Position numbers and translations under genes: made by a program. From Herbaspirillum sp. ASV7 (GTDB lineage: Bacteria; Pseudomonadota; Gammaproteobacteria; Burkholderiales; Burkholderiaceae_D): DNA of 64,000 nt. The notes beneath the pieces were generated by a model that was not told where the DNA came from, made no database searches, and saw only the letters and a list, made by a program, of their open reading frames with translations. The stretch lies in assembly GCF_016429215.1 (NCBI RefSeq), contig NZ_JAELUH010000018.1, forward strand, positions 1 to 64,000, read 5' to 3'. This document shows positions 18,538-27,375 of the stretch, one piece after another. Numbering within the stretch: the stretch's first letter is position 1; the number at the start of each line of letters is the position of its first letter.

Positions 18538-18555
18538 TGATGCAGATTTGCATCA
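18538..18555. promoter_or_regulatory. Palindromic operator candidate in the LysR/MFS intergenic region
   Basis: TGATGCA-GATT-TGCATCA is a perfect inverted repeat placed 25 bases from the LysR start codon and about 135 bases from the MFS start, as expected for a LysR autoregulatory and activation site. Binding is inferred, not shown. Confidence 0.6.
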
Positions 18556-18688
18556 GGCTGCCGATTTTATACCTCTTTATTGCATCGCGGTCGCGGCCTA
18601 GAATTCTGTCATCGTCACCCGCCCCGGCGTTTCCGGCAGCGGGTCCGCCGCTCTCACTCGCGCCCTTCATGCAGAAAGAACCATCATC

Positions 18689-20116
18689 ATGTCTTCCGCT
18701 CCCTGCCCACAGTTGACGGCATCGGCCGTCCCACCAGCTTGCGCGACCGCACATCGCACCGGCATGCTGCCGCTGGTAGCGCTGGCCATCGGTTTCGTCA
18801 TGGCCATGCTGGACGTGACGGTGGTCAACGTCGGTCTCTCCAATATCGCCACCAGTCTCGATGCACCTCTGTCCACCCTGGTCTGGATCGTGGATGGCTA
18901 CACCCTGACCTTCGCCGCCATGCTGCTGGTGGGCGGTGCGCTGGCCGACCGCTTCGGCGCCCGCAAGCTGTACCTGGCCGGACTTTTCCTGTTCGTGCTG
19001 GCCTCGTTGCTGTGCGGGGCGGCGCCCAACGGACCTATCCTGGTGGCGGCGCGCCTGCTGCAGGGGCTGGGTGCAGCTTTCTTCATGCCCAGTTCGCTGA
19101 GCCTGCTCAGTCACGTCTACGAGGATGACCGCGTGCGCGCCCGCATGCTGGGCGTGTGGTCGGCCACGGTCGGCCTGGCCGCCGCCATCGGCCCGCTGGT
19201 GGGGGGCGTGCTGATCCACTGGCTGGGCTGGCGCAGTATCTTCCTCATCAACGTGCCGGTTGGACTAGTGGGCCTGTTGATGGCCAGGAAGCTTATTCCA
19301 CAGGTGGCCGGGCAGGCCCGTACCCTGCATCTGTATAGCCACCTGGCCGGGGTGGTGATGCTGGCCGGGCTGTCCTTCGTGCTGATCCAGGGGCCGGTCT
19401 ATGGCTGGACCTCGGCGCGCATCCTGGCCGGGCTGGCGGTGGCAGTGCTGGCGGCCGTGGCCCTGGTGCGCCACGAACTGCGTGGCGTGGCACCGCTGCT
19501 GCCCAAGGCGTTGTTCGCCACGCCGCAGTTTGCGGCCGCCAATGGCATCGGCTTCATGATCAATTTCGGGATCTACGGCAACCTGTTCTACCTGGCGCTG
19601 TTCCTGCAGCAGGGGCGCGGTGCCGATGCCCTGCATACCGGCCTGCAACTGGTGCCGATGATGGCCGTGGTGTTCTTCGGTAACCTGATGTCGGGCCGCA
19701 TGGCCGCGCACTGGGGGCCGCGCGTGCCGCTGTTGCTGGGTTTGTCGGTGGGTACGGTGTTTACCGCCGTGGCCATGAGCTTCCGCCCGGACACGCCCTA
19801 CTGGGAGCTGGCCGTGGTCTGCGCCGCAGCCAACCTGGGCATCAGCACGGCCATCCCGGCCATGACCACGGTGGTGATGCAGGTGGCCGGCAAGGCCCAC
19901 GCCAACAGCGCGGCGGCGGCCCTGAACGCCAATCGCCAGATCGGTGCCCTGGTCGGCGTGGCCCTGATGGGCGCCATCCTGCACAGCGTGGACGGCTGGG
20001 GGCTGCGCAATGGCCTGGCCTTTGGCGTCATCGCCGCCGCGTACGGGCTGGCGCTGTGGCTGGTGTGGCGTTTCGTGGGTGTTGTCAAGGAGCAATGGGT
20101 GACCCGGCGCGCCTGA
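18689..20116 (+). CDS. MFS transporter, DHA2 (EmrB/QacA) type
   Basis: A 475-residue inner-membrane proton-driven exporter. The many hydrophobic segments fit 14 transmembrane helices. Motifs include LDVTVVNVGLSNIA in helix 1, GGALADRFGARKLYLAG (motif A, loop 2-3) and GPLVGGVLIHWLGWRSIFLINVP (motif C region). Family members export drugs or metabolites; no membrane-fusion partner gene is adjacent. It is divergent from a LysR gene that probably regulates it. Confidence 0.9.
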   Translation: MSSAPCPQLTASAVPPACATAHRTGMLPLVALAIGFVMAMLDVTVVNVGLSNIATSLDAPLSTLVWIVDGYTLTFAAMLLVGGALADRFGARKLYLAGLFLFVLASLLCGAAPNGPILVAARLLQGLGAAFFMPSSLSLLSHVYEDDRVRARMLGVWSATVGLAAAIGPLVGGVLIHWLGWRSIFLINVPVGLVGLLMARKLIPQVAGQARTLHLYSHLAGVVMLAGLSFVLIQGPVYGWTSARILAGLAVAVLAAVALVRHELRGVAPLLPKALFATPQFAAANGIGFMINFGIYGNLFYLALFLQQGRGADALHTGLQLVPMMAVVFFGNLMSGRMAAHWGPRVPLLLGLSVGTVFTAVAMSFRPDTPYWELAVVCAAANLGISTAIPAMTTVVMQVAGKAHANSAAAALNANRQIGALVGVALMGAILHSVDGWGLRNGLAFGVIAAAYGLALWLVWRFVGVVKEQWVTRRA

Positions 20117-20137
20117 GCGCGGTGTTGTTCCCCGTCC

Positions 20138-20174
20138 AACAGCCTGCCCCGACTTGTGCGCGCCAGGCTGTTTT
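20138..20174 (+). terminator. Terminator after the MFS gene
   Basis: AACAGCCTG and CAGGCTGTT pair into a 9-base stem around a 17-base loop, followed by TTTTC, about 20 bases after the MFS stop. Confidence 0.7.
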
Positions 20175-20255
20175 CTTGGGGATTTGTTAGGGATTGGCGG
20201 GGCAGGGCCGTAAAATAGCGCCTTCAACGCAATACGCACCAGAAAGAAATCCCGC

Positions 20256-21218
20256 ATGTCCATCCAATGGTTCCCCGGTCACATGAACTCGGCCCGCCGC
20301 AAGGCCGCCGAGAGCATGGAAAAAGTCGATATGGTCATCGAAGTGGTCGATGCCCGCCTGCCGCAGGCCAGCTGCAATCCCATGATCGAGCAGCTGCGCA
20401 ATGCGCGCCAGCGGCCCTGCCTGAAGATCCTCAACAAGACCGACATGGCCGACCCGGTCGCCACCCAGGCCTGGATCGACTACTACAACAGCCAGAAGGG
20501 CGTGACCGCCGTGGCGCTGTCGTGCAAGAAGCCCTCCGACGTGGCGCGCGTGCCCAAGCTGGCCATGCAGGTGGCGCCGCATCGCGGCACGGCCCTGAAA
20601 CCCTTGCGCATGATGATCATGGGCATCCCCAACGTGGGCAAGTCCACGCTGATGAATGCGCTGCTGAAAAAGCGCGTGGCGGCAGTGGGCGACGAGCCGG
20701 CCGTGACCAAGACCCAGCAGCGTCTCTACCTGGGCAACAACATGGTGCTCACCGATACCCCGGGGATGCTGTGGCCCAAGATCGAGCATCCCAGCGATGG
20801 CCTGATGCTGGCGGCCAGCCATGCCGTGGGCAGCAATGCGTTGATCGAAGAAGAGGTCGCCACCTTCCTGGCCGACCTGCTGCTGCAGCGTTATCCGCAA
20901 TTGCTCAAGGCGCGTTATGGCTTCGATACCGAGGGCATGGATGGTGTGGCCGTGGTTGAAGGCGTAGCGGCCAAGCGTGGCTTCCGGCTCAAGGGCGGCG
21001 ACTACGATTTCGAGAAGGCCTCGCACACCTTCCTGCAGGATTACCGCAGCGGTGCGCTGGGCCGTATCTCGCTGGAGACGCCGGCCTCGCGCGCCGAGCT
21101 GCTGGCGACCTACCGCTCCACCGACAATCCCGATGCGCTGCCGGCCGAGGATGAGGAAGACGACGAGGATGACTACGACTGGCGCAATGCGCCGGACCAC
21201 CGCGATCGCAGGGAATAG
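20256..21218 (+). CDS. ylqF: Ribosome biogenesis GTPase YlqF/RbgA
   Basis: A 320-residue circularly permuted GTPase for late 50S subunit assembly. The G motifs occur in permuted order: G4 NKTD (in ILNKTDMADP), G5 ALSCKK, G1 GIPNVGKSTLMN, then G3 DTPGMLWPK. A C-terminal acidic tail (EDEEDDEDDYD) is typical of the proteobacterial group. It begins MSIQWFPGHMNSARR, the family-standard N-terminus, so the start is firm. Confidence 0.94.
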   Translation: MSIQWFPGHMNSARRKAAESMEKVDMVIEVVDARLPQASCNPMIEQLRNARQRPCLKILNKTDMADPVATQAWIDYYNSQKGVTAVALSCKKPSDVARVPKLAMQVAPHRGTALKPLRMMIMGIPNVGKSTLMNALLKKRVAAVGDEPAVTKTQQRLYLGNNMVLTDTPGMLWPKIEHPSDGLMLAASHAVGSNALIEEEVATFLADLLLQRYPQLLKARYGFDTEGMDGVAVVEGVAAKRGFRLKGGDYDFEKASHTFLQDYRSGALGRISLETPASRAELLATYRSTDNPDALPAEDEEDDEDDYDWRNAPDHRDRRE

Positions 21219-21350
21219 ACGGCAGTTTCGGGATTGTCCGGCAACCGTTCGGACTGAGTAGGCCCGTCAGGGCCGTATCGAAGGCGCAGCTCGGGACGAA
21301 CGGTGAGCCGCATCGCAATGGGTTTGCAGATCACGCCGCAGCCGCAAACG

Positions 21351-21378
21351 AAAAGGCCAGCTCGATGAGCTGGCCTTT
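21351..21378. terminator. Terminator of metNIQ
   Basis: AAAGGCCAGCTC and GAGCTGGCCTTT form a 12-base perfect stem with a GAT loop, 20 bases beyond the metQ stop. A and T runs on both sides allow action in both directions, also serving ylqF. Confidence 0.88.
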
Positions 21379-21397
21379 GCATTTGCTGCGGGGGTGA

Positions 21398-22195
21398 TTA
21401 CCAGGAGGTGATCACGGAACCCTTGTACTTCTCCAGCACGAACTTCTTCACTTCCGGGCTGTGGTAGGCCTTGACCAGCTTGGCCACCCAGGGCTTGTCC
21501 TTGTCGGCGGCGCGGATGGCGATCACGTTGGCGTAGGGGCCGGTGGAAGCTTCCACGGCGATGGCGTCCTTGGTGGGCGACAGGCCGGCCGATTCGGCGA
21601 AGTTGCCGTTGATGACGGCGGCGTCGAAGTCATCCAGCGAACGCGGCAGCTGGGCGGCGTCCAGTTCGACGATCTTGACCTTCTTGGGGTTCTCGACGAT
21701 ATCCAGCGGGGTGGCCTTCAGACCGGCATCGGCCTTCAGCTTGATCACGCCCTTGGCTTGCAGCACCAGCAGCGCGCGGCCGCCGTTGGTCGGGTCGTTG
21801 GGCACGCCGATGCGGGCGCCGGCCTTGAGGTCGTTGAGCGACTTGATCTTCTTGGAGTACACGCCCATCGGGAAGGTGATGGTGCTGCCCACGCTGATGA
21901 ACTTGTAGCCACGATCCTTGATCTGGGCATCCAGGTAGGGCTGGTGCTGGTAGGAGTTGGCGTCCAGGTCACCGGCCGACAGGGCTGCGTTGGGCTGGAT
22001 GTAGTCGGTGAACTCGATCACCTTCAGTTGCACGCCATCCTTTTCGATGATCTTCTTGACCTGCTCCATGATCTCGGCGTGCGGGCCGGCGGTCACACCG
22101 ATCTTGATCTGCTCGTCCGCGAATGCGGGTGCGGAGATCAGACCGGCTGCCAGGCCCAGGCCTGCGATGAATTGAATCAACTGACGACGCTTCAT
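21398..22195 (-). CDS. metQ: Methionine ABC transporter substrate-binding protein MetQ
   Basis: A 265-residue periplasmic NlpA/MetQ-family receptor for methionine. The signal peptide (MKRRQLIQFIAGLGLAAG to AFA) lacks a lipobox Cys, so it is probably soluble. Family marks are IGVTAGPHAEIMEQVKK, DLDANSYQHQPYLD and GVPNDPTNGGRALLVLQ. ATG 22195 has GAAAGGAAAG just upstream; the longer frame to 22288 is not used. It is the last gene of metN-metI-metQ. Confidence 0.94.
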   Translation of the reverse strand: MKRRQLIQFIAGLGLAAGLISAPAFADEQIKIGVTAGPHAEIMEQVKKIIEKDGVQLKVIEFTDYIQPNAALSAGDLDANSYQHQPYLDAQIKDRGYKFISVGSTITFPMGVYSKKIKSLNDLKAGARIGVPNDPTNGGRALLVLQAKGVIKLKADAGLKATPLDIVENPKKVKIVELDAAQLPRSLDDFDAAVINGNFAESAGLSPTKDAIAVEASTGPYANVIAIRAADKDKPWVAKLVKAYHSPEVKKFVLEKYKGSVITSW

Positions 22196-22293
22196 GACTT
22201 TCCTTTCAAGCTTTTGAGATACGCGGCGGGTAGCCGCGCTGTTTTGTCTTATCGTTGTGAGCGATGTTGTCGCTGCCGATGGCCGCAATGCCG

Positions 22294-22947
22294 TCAGCGA
22301 TGGCTCAGCTTGCGCACCAGCAGGTCTCCCAGGGATTGCACCAACTGCACGAACACGATCAGGATCAGCACCACGGCCAGCATCACTTCCGGCAGGAAGC
22401 GCTGGTAGCCGTAGCGGATGCCCAGGTCACCCAGGCCGCCGCCACCGATCGCACCGGCCATGGCCGAATAGCCGACCAGGCTGACGAAGGTGATCGTGAG
22501 ACCGGCGACGATACCAGCAAATGCTTCTGGCACCAAGACCTTGTAGATGATTTGCCAGGTGGTGGCGCCCATGGCCTGGGCGGCTTCGACCAGGCCGTGG
22601 TCGACTTCGCGCAGGGCGGTCTCGACCAGGCGGGCGATGAAGGGCGCGGCCGCAATGGTCAGCGGCACGATGGCCGCAGCGGTACCGATGGAGGTGCCCA
22701 CGAAGAAGCGCGTCATCGGGATCACCGCCACCAGCAGGATGATGAAGGGCGTCGAACGCACCGCGTTGACCAGCAGGCCGGCGATGCGGTTGAAAGCCAC
22801 GTTGGGCAGCACGCCATCGCGCTCGGTGATGTGCAGGGCGATGCCCAGCGGGATGCCCAGCACGGAGCCGACCAGGCCGGAGATGACCACCATCATCAGC
22901 GTCTCACCGAAGGAGCTGACGAACAGATCGATCAGTTCAGATGACAT
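22294..22947 (-). CDS. metI: Methionine ABC transporter permease MetI
   Basis: A 217-residue inner-membrane permease with about five hydrophobic segments and the EAA-type loop ([18 protein letters not shown]) that contacts the ATPase. Its start overlaps the metN stop by 11 bases, so translation is coupled. It forms the channel of the D/L-methionine importer with MetN and MetQ. Confidence 0.94.
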   Translation of the reverse strand: MSSELIDLFVSSFGETLMMVVISGLVGSVLGIPLGIALHITERDGVLPNVAFNRIAGLLVNAVRSTPFIILLVAVIPMTRFFVGTSIGTAAAIVPLTIAAAPFIARLVETALREVDHGLVEAAQAMGATTWQIIYKVLVPEAFAGIVAGLTITFVSLVGYSAMAGAIGGGGLGDLGIRYGYQRFLPEVMLAVVLILIVFVQLVQSLGDLLVRKLSHR

Positions 22948-23974
22948 GGTTGAGCTCCTCGACGACGACGCCCTGCTCGCGCAGGTATTGCATGGCTTGG
23001 TTGATATTGTCCTGGGTGCCGTTGGCGAGGATCGCCAGCGAGCCGAAGGCCTGGCCCTGGATCTCGTCGATCTGGCCGTGCAGGATGTTGAAGTTCAGGT
23101 TGAAGCGGCGTACCGCCTCCGACAGGTGCGGCTGGTCCACATCGTTGCCGGTGAAGGCGAAGCGGAACAGGTGGTCGGTGCCCTGGCCGGCATCGGCACG
23201 GGCCAGGCGCTCGCGCAGGCGCGCCAGCACACCCTTGGGCAGTTCATGGGCGATGACGTCGCCGATCAGTGCGCGGGTGACTTCGTGGCGCGGCTGGCGG
23301 AACACCTCCAGCACCTCGCCCTGTTCGATCACCTGGCCGGCTTCCATCACGGCCACGCGGTCGCAGATGTCCTTGATGACTTCCATCTGGTGGGTGATCA
23401 GGACGATGGTCAGGCCCAGCTCCTTGTTGATCTTGCGCAGCAGTTCGAGGATGGAGCGGGTGGTTTCCGGGTCCAGCGCCGAGGTGGCTTCGTCCGAGAG
23501 CAGCACCTTGGGATCGTTGGCCAATGCGCGGGCGATGCCCACGCGTTGCTTCTGGCCGCCGGAGATCTGCGCCGGGAAGCGGTTGCGCAACGCGGTCAGG
23601 CCGACTAGTTCCAGCAGCGGCTCGACCTTGGCGGCGATCTCCGCCTTGCTCTTGCCGGCCAGTTCCAGCGGCAGCGCGATGTTGTCATAGACGCTGCGCG
23701 AGGAGAGCAGGTTGAAGTGCTGGAAGATCATGCCGATGCCGCGACGCGCTTCGCGCAGCTGGGCGGCCGACAATGCGGTGAGGTCCTGGCCGTCCAGCAG
23801 GATGCGCCCGGAGGTGGGGCGGTTCAACAGGTTCAGGGTGCGCACCAGCGTGCTCTTGCCTGCGCCGCTGCGGCCGATGATGCCGAAGATCTCGCCTTTG
23901 CGGATCGACAGATCGACATTGCGCACCGCTTCGACATCGCCGAAGCGCTGGGTGACAGCTTGTATTTCGATCAT
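22937..23974 (-). CDS. metN: Methionine ABC transporter ATP-binding protein MetN
   Basis: A 345-residue ATPase. The nucleotide-binding domain has Walker [10 protein letters not shown], signature [15 protein letters not shown] and Walker [14 protein letters not shown]. The C-terminal part (about residues 260-345, [22 protein letters not shown]) is the NIL domain, which in MetN binds methionine and blocks transport when the cell is replete. ATG 23974 starts the family N-terminus ([12 protein letters not shown]). It is the first gene of the operon. Confidence 0.95.
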   Translation of the reverse strand: MIEIQAVTQRFGDVEAVRNVDLSIRKGEIFGIIGRSGAGKSTLVRTLNLLNRPTSGRILLDGQDLTALSAAQLREARRGIGMIFQHFNLLSSRSVYDNIALPLELAGKSKAEIAAKVEPLLELVGLTALRNRFPAQISGGQKQRVGIARALANDPKVLLSDEATSALDPETTRSILELLRKINKELGLTIVLITHQMEVIKDICDRVAVMEAGQVIEQGEVLEVFRQPRHEVTRALIGDVIAHELPKGVLARLRERLARADAGQGTDHLFRFAFTGNDVDQPHLSEAVRRFNLNFNILHGQIDEIQGQAFGSLAILANGTQDNINQAMQYLREQGVVVEELNHVI

Positions 23975-24507
23975 GATGGGAAGAGAAATGGCAGCGGCGC
24001 CCGGGTCAGGTACTGCCAGCATCGGCATGTGCGAGACGCCGTGGGCGAGAACAAAACCTCAGGTCTCCACTGCCATCGATATTTTTATAAGAAGCCGCTA
24101 TTTTAAGGCTGTCCGGTTATATAGGGAAAATAATTTTTCATTTATGCATATAACGACAGCGTCTTATCAAATCGCTGGCAGCCGGTGTGCTGGCGGGTTT
24201 GCGGCGATTGACCTGGTTCGCGGAAGGGGCTTCCTGCGCAATGGGAGCGCACGGCATCACCTTACTTCGCTCCATCATGATGTGCTTGAGTGAACGGCAA
24301 TGTTGCAGATCATTAATGACGATGAAATGCGAGTTCTGCTTGTCAATACGCAAATTATTCCAGTTTTCGAAACTATCACTTTCCTCGGGTGCTGTTTTTC
24401 CGCTTTTCCAACGGGACTAAAGTTCGTCCGTGGCCAGGAAGATGATCCGTCTTCCCCGGCTCCACGAGAACAAGACCATTTAGTCAGAACCTGTCAGAAA
24501 GCACATC
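23975..24507. other. Intergenic region upstream of metN, no gene seen
   Basis: About 530 bases between divergent metN and the DUF4148 gene. It holds an AT-rich block around 24075-24160 that is probably the met promoter. Several short open frames on both strands have no family features or ribosome sites. I could not identify a SAM or methionine riboswitch by eye. Confidence 0.6.
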
Positions 24508-24897
24508 ATGAAACCCCGTCATCTCCTCATCGCCCTCGCACTGGCCGCCACAAGCGGCGTCGTGATGGCTGATTCCGCCTATGCACAGAGCAGCGCCGCC
24601 CAGGGCAAGACCCGCGCGCAGGTCATCGAAGAACTCAAAGCGGCACGCGCCGCCGGCCAGGTCGACGTCAGTGACGCCAACTACCCGGCGCTGCCGGCCT
24701 TCGTCTCCACCAAGAGCCGCGCGCAGGTCATCGAAGAACTCAAGGCCGCGCGTGCTGCCGGCCAGGTCGACGTCAGCGACGCCTACTACCCGGCGCTGCC
24801 GGCTTTCGTCTCCACCAAGAGCCGCGCCCAGGTGCAGGCCGAACTGGTGGAGTACCAGAAGAACCCGGATCCCCAGGGTCTGCATCGCGGCTATTGA
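24508..24897 (+). CDS. DUF4148 protein with internal tandem repeat
   Basis: A 129-residue exported protein: signal peptide to about residue 26 (SAYA-QSS), then two almost identical 35-residue units (34-68 and 69-103; KTRAQVIEELKAARAAGQ..., ending ALPAFVST) and a truncated third (KSRAQVQAELVEYQKNP). DUF4148 is common and often multi-copy in Burkholderiales; its function is unknown. It has a single copy of the helical unit in most short members, so the doubling here looks recent. Confidence 0.85.
   Translation: MKPRHLLIALALAATSGVVMADSAYAQSSAAQGKTRAQVIEELKAARAAGQVDVSDANYPALPAFVSTKSRAQVIEELKAARAAGQVDVSDAYYPALPAFVSTKSRAQVQAELVEYQKNPDPQGLHRGY
24607..24816 (+). repeat. Two 105-base in-frame tandem repeats in the DUF4148 gene
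   Basis: Units 24607-24711 and 24712-24816 differ at only two encoded residues (Thr/Ser and Asn/Tyr). A partial third unit follows. This is a recent tandem duplication within a coding region. Confidence 0.9.
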
Positions 24898-24990
24898 GTC
24901 GCCGGCCCGCCGGCCTGCCACGGCCGGCTGAACCGCACATCGTGCTTACGCCACAAGATAACAAGATCACAAAGATCACGAGAGGAATCC

Positions 24991-25236
24991 ATGTACTCCT
25001 TCAACGCCACGGAACTGTCCGCGCGCCTGCCTGAAATGCTGGAGCTGGCCGACATCGATGAAATCGTGCTGACCCGGGAAGAAGGCGAGAACCTGGTCAT
25101 CGTCAAGGAATCGGTCTGGCGCGGCATCCAGGAGATCGCCCACCTGTTCGCCACCGACGTCAATGCCGGCCGCCTGCTGACCAGCTTGCAACAGCTGCGC
25201 AGCGAGTTCCTGTCGCAAGCGGAGGTGGACGGATGA
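24991..25236 (+). CDS. Phd/YefM-like antitoxin (pair 1)
   Basis: An 81-residue protein resembling YefM/Phd antitoxins: an N-terminal beta/alpha part (MYSFNATELSARLPEML), the LTREEGENLVIV strand pair where YefM has LITRQNGEACVL, and the helix HLFATDVNAGRLLTSLQQL matching YefM AYLLRSPANARRL. It has a GAGAGGAA ribosome site. Its stop overlaps the toxin start (ATGA), the usual arrangement. It should neutralise the toxin and repress the operon. A paralogue lies at 29014-29256. Confidence 0.83.
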   Translation: MYSFNATELSARLPEMLELADIDEIVLTREEGENLVIVKESVWRGIQEIAHLFATDVNAGRLLTSLQQLRSEFLSQAEVDG

Positions 25237-25487
25237 GGCTGCTCATGACCCGCATGGCCCAGGAAGACTTTGCCTTCTGGCGTCGCAAGGACAGCCAGCT
25301 GGCGTGGCGCATCACCCGCCTGCTGCGCCGCCTGCGCGACGACGAACAGTTGCCGCCGCAACAGGTATCGGCCCTGCCGCTGCGCCTGCAGGGCCTGTCG
25401 GCGGTGCGTATCGATAGCGAGCATCGCCTGGTGATCGAGCGCCTGCGCGACTGCATCGTCGTGCATCAGTGCCGCTTCCACTACTGA
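25233..25487 (+). CDS. YoeB/Txe-like toxin (pair 1)
   Basis: An 84-residue protein the same length as E. coli YoeB and alignable without gaps from residue 48 to the end (DSEHRLVIER, then HQCRFHY). Arg65, His83 and Tyr84 of YoeB are kept, while the Glu46 position is Ser. YoeB family members cleave mRNA in the ribosome A site. With one catalytic residue changed, the activity is uncertain. It overlaps the antitoxin by four bases. Confidence 0.82.
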   Translation: MRLLMTRMAQEDFAFWRRKDSQLAWRITRLLRRLRDDEQLPPQQVSALPLRLQGLSAVRIDSEHRLVIERLRDCIVVHQCRFHY

Positions 25488-25985
25488 TCGGAGGATCTGA
25501 TCCTCCTGGCTGGCAAGCTTTGTGACCAGCCTTTGGCGGCGCTATGCGGCCTCGTTGCCGCCGGCGTCGTATGCCCGGAGTCGGTGTTCACGTGAGAGGG
25601 CTCCTCGCAAAGGCTTGTCCGTCTGCAGTCCGGGTTGCGTCTCCTTGCGCCCTGGAATTGTGGACTTTGGGTCGACCGCATCCGGAAACAGGTTCCCGGA
25701 TTGTTGCAATCTTGCATCAATTCAATGGCTTACCTGCTTCCTGGAATCGCGAGTCGGCCCTTTTTTATTCACTTTTTCACAGGCTTAGGTGTTGGATAAA
25801 AGATACATAAAAATTGAAATAAGCAAGAAAAGCAAAAATTGAATTGTTTGAAAAAACAAATATTGATTAAATAAATTAAGACTTCTTGATGTTTCTTTCT
25901 GGAAGCCTGGGGTGGTCCGACGGCCTGGCAGGGCTGTCGGACGATCAACAATCAAATAGCAATTCAATAAACTTTGGAGTTCCTC
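25488..25985. other. Intergenic region between toxin 1 and porin 1
   Basis: About 500 bases. It begins with a tight palindrome GGAGGATC-T-GATCCTCC (25491-25507) just after the toxin stop. The second half (25780-25975) is very AT-rich and probably carries the porin promoter and a leader. Open frames here have no family features. Confidence 0.6.
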
Positions 25986-27179
25986 ATGAAAAAGTCCCTC
26001 CTGGCTCTGGCCGTACTCGGCGCCTTCGCAAGCGCGGCCCAAGCGCAAAGCTCGGTCACCATCTACGGCATCATTGACGCCAGCCTGTCCTACAACAGCA
26101 AGGTTGCCACCACCGGTACCGGCAATGGCAACCGCATGGGTGTCGATTCGGGTGCCATCAACGGTTCGCGTATCGGCTTCAAGGGTAGCGAAGACCTGGG
26201 CGGCGGCCTCAAGGCCCTGTTCAACCTGGAAAACGGCTTCAACCTGGACAACGGTGCTGCTGCACAGGGTGGCACGCTGTGGGGCCGTACCTCCACCGTT
26301 GGCCTGTCGGGCAACTTCGGCGCCGTGCTGCTGGGCCGCCAGAAGGACTTCACCGACGATATCGCCGCTTTCACCTCGGTCAAGGACTTCGGTGGCATGG
26401 TCAGCCAGGTGCACGCCCGCGACCTGGATCGCACCAACGGCGAACGCGTGAACAACTCGATCCGCTATAACACCCCCAACATCAACGGCTTCTACGGCAG
26501 CGCCATCTATGGTTTCGGTGAACAGGCCGGCCAGAACAGCGCCGGTCAATCCTTCGGTCTGGGCGGTGCCTATTCCAACGGCCCGTTCAACGTCGGCCTG
26601 GCCTACTTCCAGGCCAAGAAGGCGGCCGGCAGCGCCACCGCAAGCGACGTCAACTCCAGCAATGCCACCACTTGCACCAACGCCGCCGGCTCCGCTGGCG
26701 ACACTTGCCTGAAGACCTGGACCCTGGCGACTTCCTACCAGTTCGGTCCGGCCAAGGTCTACGGTTCGTGGTCGCGCGTGAAGCTGCCGCTGGCGACGGC
26801 CGGTTCGGCTTCCTCGTTCTCGGCAGCGTCGGCTGCCAGCTACGCGGCTGACAGCACCGGTCAATACCTGGTGGGCGGCGTGAACAACGAGAAGAACGAC
26901 ATCTTCGACATCGGCGTGAACTACGGCCTGACGCCGGCGCTGTCGCTGGTGGGCAGTGTGCAATACACCCGCGCCAACTTCGTCAACGCGTCCAACGGCC
27001 GCCTGATCCAGCTGAACCTGGGTACCAAGTACGCCCTGTCCAAGCGCACCAGCCTGTACGCGATCTACCGCAACCTGCGCGCCTCCGACACCTACAGCCC
27101 GGGCGTGACCAGCGGCCAGGCACCTGGTTCGGACAGCAGCCAGAACGCCTTCAACGCCGGCATCATCCACACCTTCTAA
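25986..27179 (+). CDS. Gram-negative porin, OmpC-like (porin 1)
   Basis: A 397-residue outer-membrane porin of the betaproteobacterial type. The signal peptide MKKSLLALAVLGAFASAAQA is followed by QSSVTIYGIIDAS, strand-rich barrel segments, the GLFNLENGFNL- and GRTSTVGLSGNFG-type motifs, the RTNGERVNNSIRY loop, and a C-terminal AGIIHTF ending in Phe. ATG 25986 is preceded by GGAG. It should form a trimeric diffusion pore. It is paralogous to porin 2 facing it and to the porin at 59661. Confidence 0.93.
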   Translation: MKKSLLALAVLGAFASAAQAQSSVTIYGIIDASLSYNSKVATTGTGNGNRMGVDSGAINGSRIGFKGSEDLGGGLKALFNLENGFNLDNGAAAQGGTLWGRTSTVGLSGNFGAVLLGRQKDFTDDIAAFTSVKDFGGMVSQVHARDLDRTNGERVNNSIRYNTPNINGFYGSAIYGFGEQAGQNSAGQSFGLGGAYSNGPFNVGLAYFQAKKAAGSATASDVNSSNATTCTNAAGSAGDTCLKTWTLATSYQFGPAKVYGSWSRVKLPLATAGSASSFSAASAASYAADSTGQYLVGGVNNEKNDIFDIGVNYGLTPALSLVGSVQYTRANFVNASNGRLIQLNLGTKYALSKRTSLYAIYRNLRASDTYSPGVTSGQAPGSDSSQNAFNAGIIHTF

Positions 27180-27246
27180 GCGGCTGGCAAGCGCCGATGA
27201 AGGGACCCGCGTCATCGCCTGCGGTGGCACGGGTCGACGGATTTCC

Positions 27247-27282
27247 CCCGGTGGCGTTGTCATGGCGTGCCACCGGGTCTTT
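27247..27282 (+). terminator. Terminator of porin 1
   Basis: CCCGGTGGC and GCCACCGGG pair (9 bases, 13-base loop) and are followed by TCTTTCC, about 70 bases after the porin 1 stop. The T run is imperfect. Confidence 0.6.
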
Positions 27283-27303
27283 CCGCCAGGCTTCATGGTC
27301 TGG

Positions 27304-27340
27304 CAAAGAAAAGGCCCGCATCCTTGCACGATGCGGGCCA
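27304..27340 (-). terminator. Terminator of porin 2
   Basis: GGCCCGCATC and GATGCGGGCC form a 10-base perfect stem. Read on the - strand it is followed by TTTTCTTT, 36 bases beyond the porin 2 stop. Confidence 0.8.
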
Positions 27341-27375
27341 GACATCTACCCCGATAGGGGATGCAGTACCCGGTG

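Noticed and set aside
23975..24140. A possible SAM or methionine riboswitch before metN
   Set aside because: I looked for a SAM-type fold upstream of metN but could not find convincing conserved cores by eye; a covariance-model scan would be needed.
25522..25810. Two small + strand frames between toxin 1 and porin 1
   Set aside because: They overlap each other in different frames, contain many Cys and Arg as in non-coding frames, and have no ribosome site.
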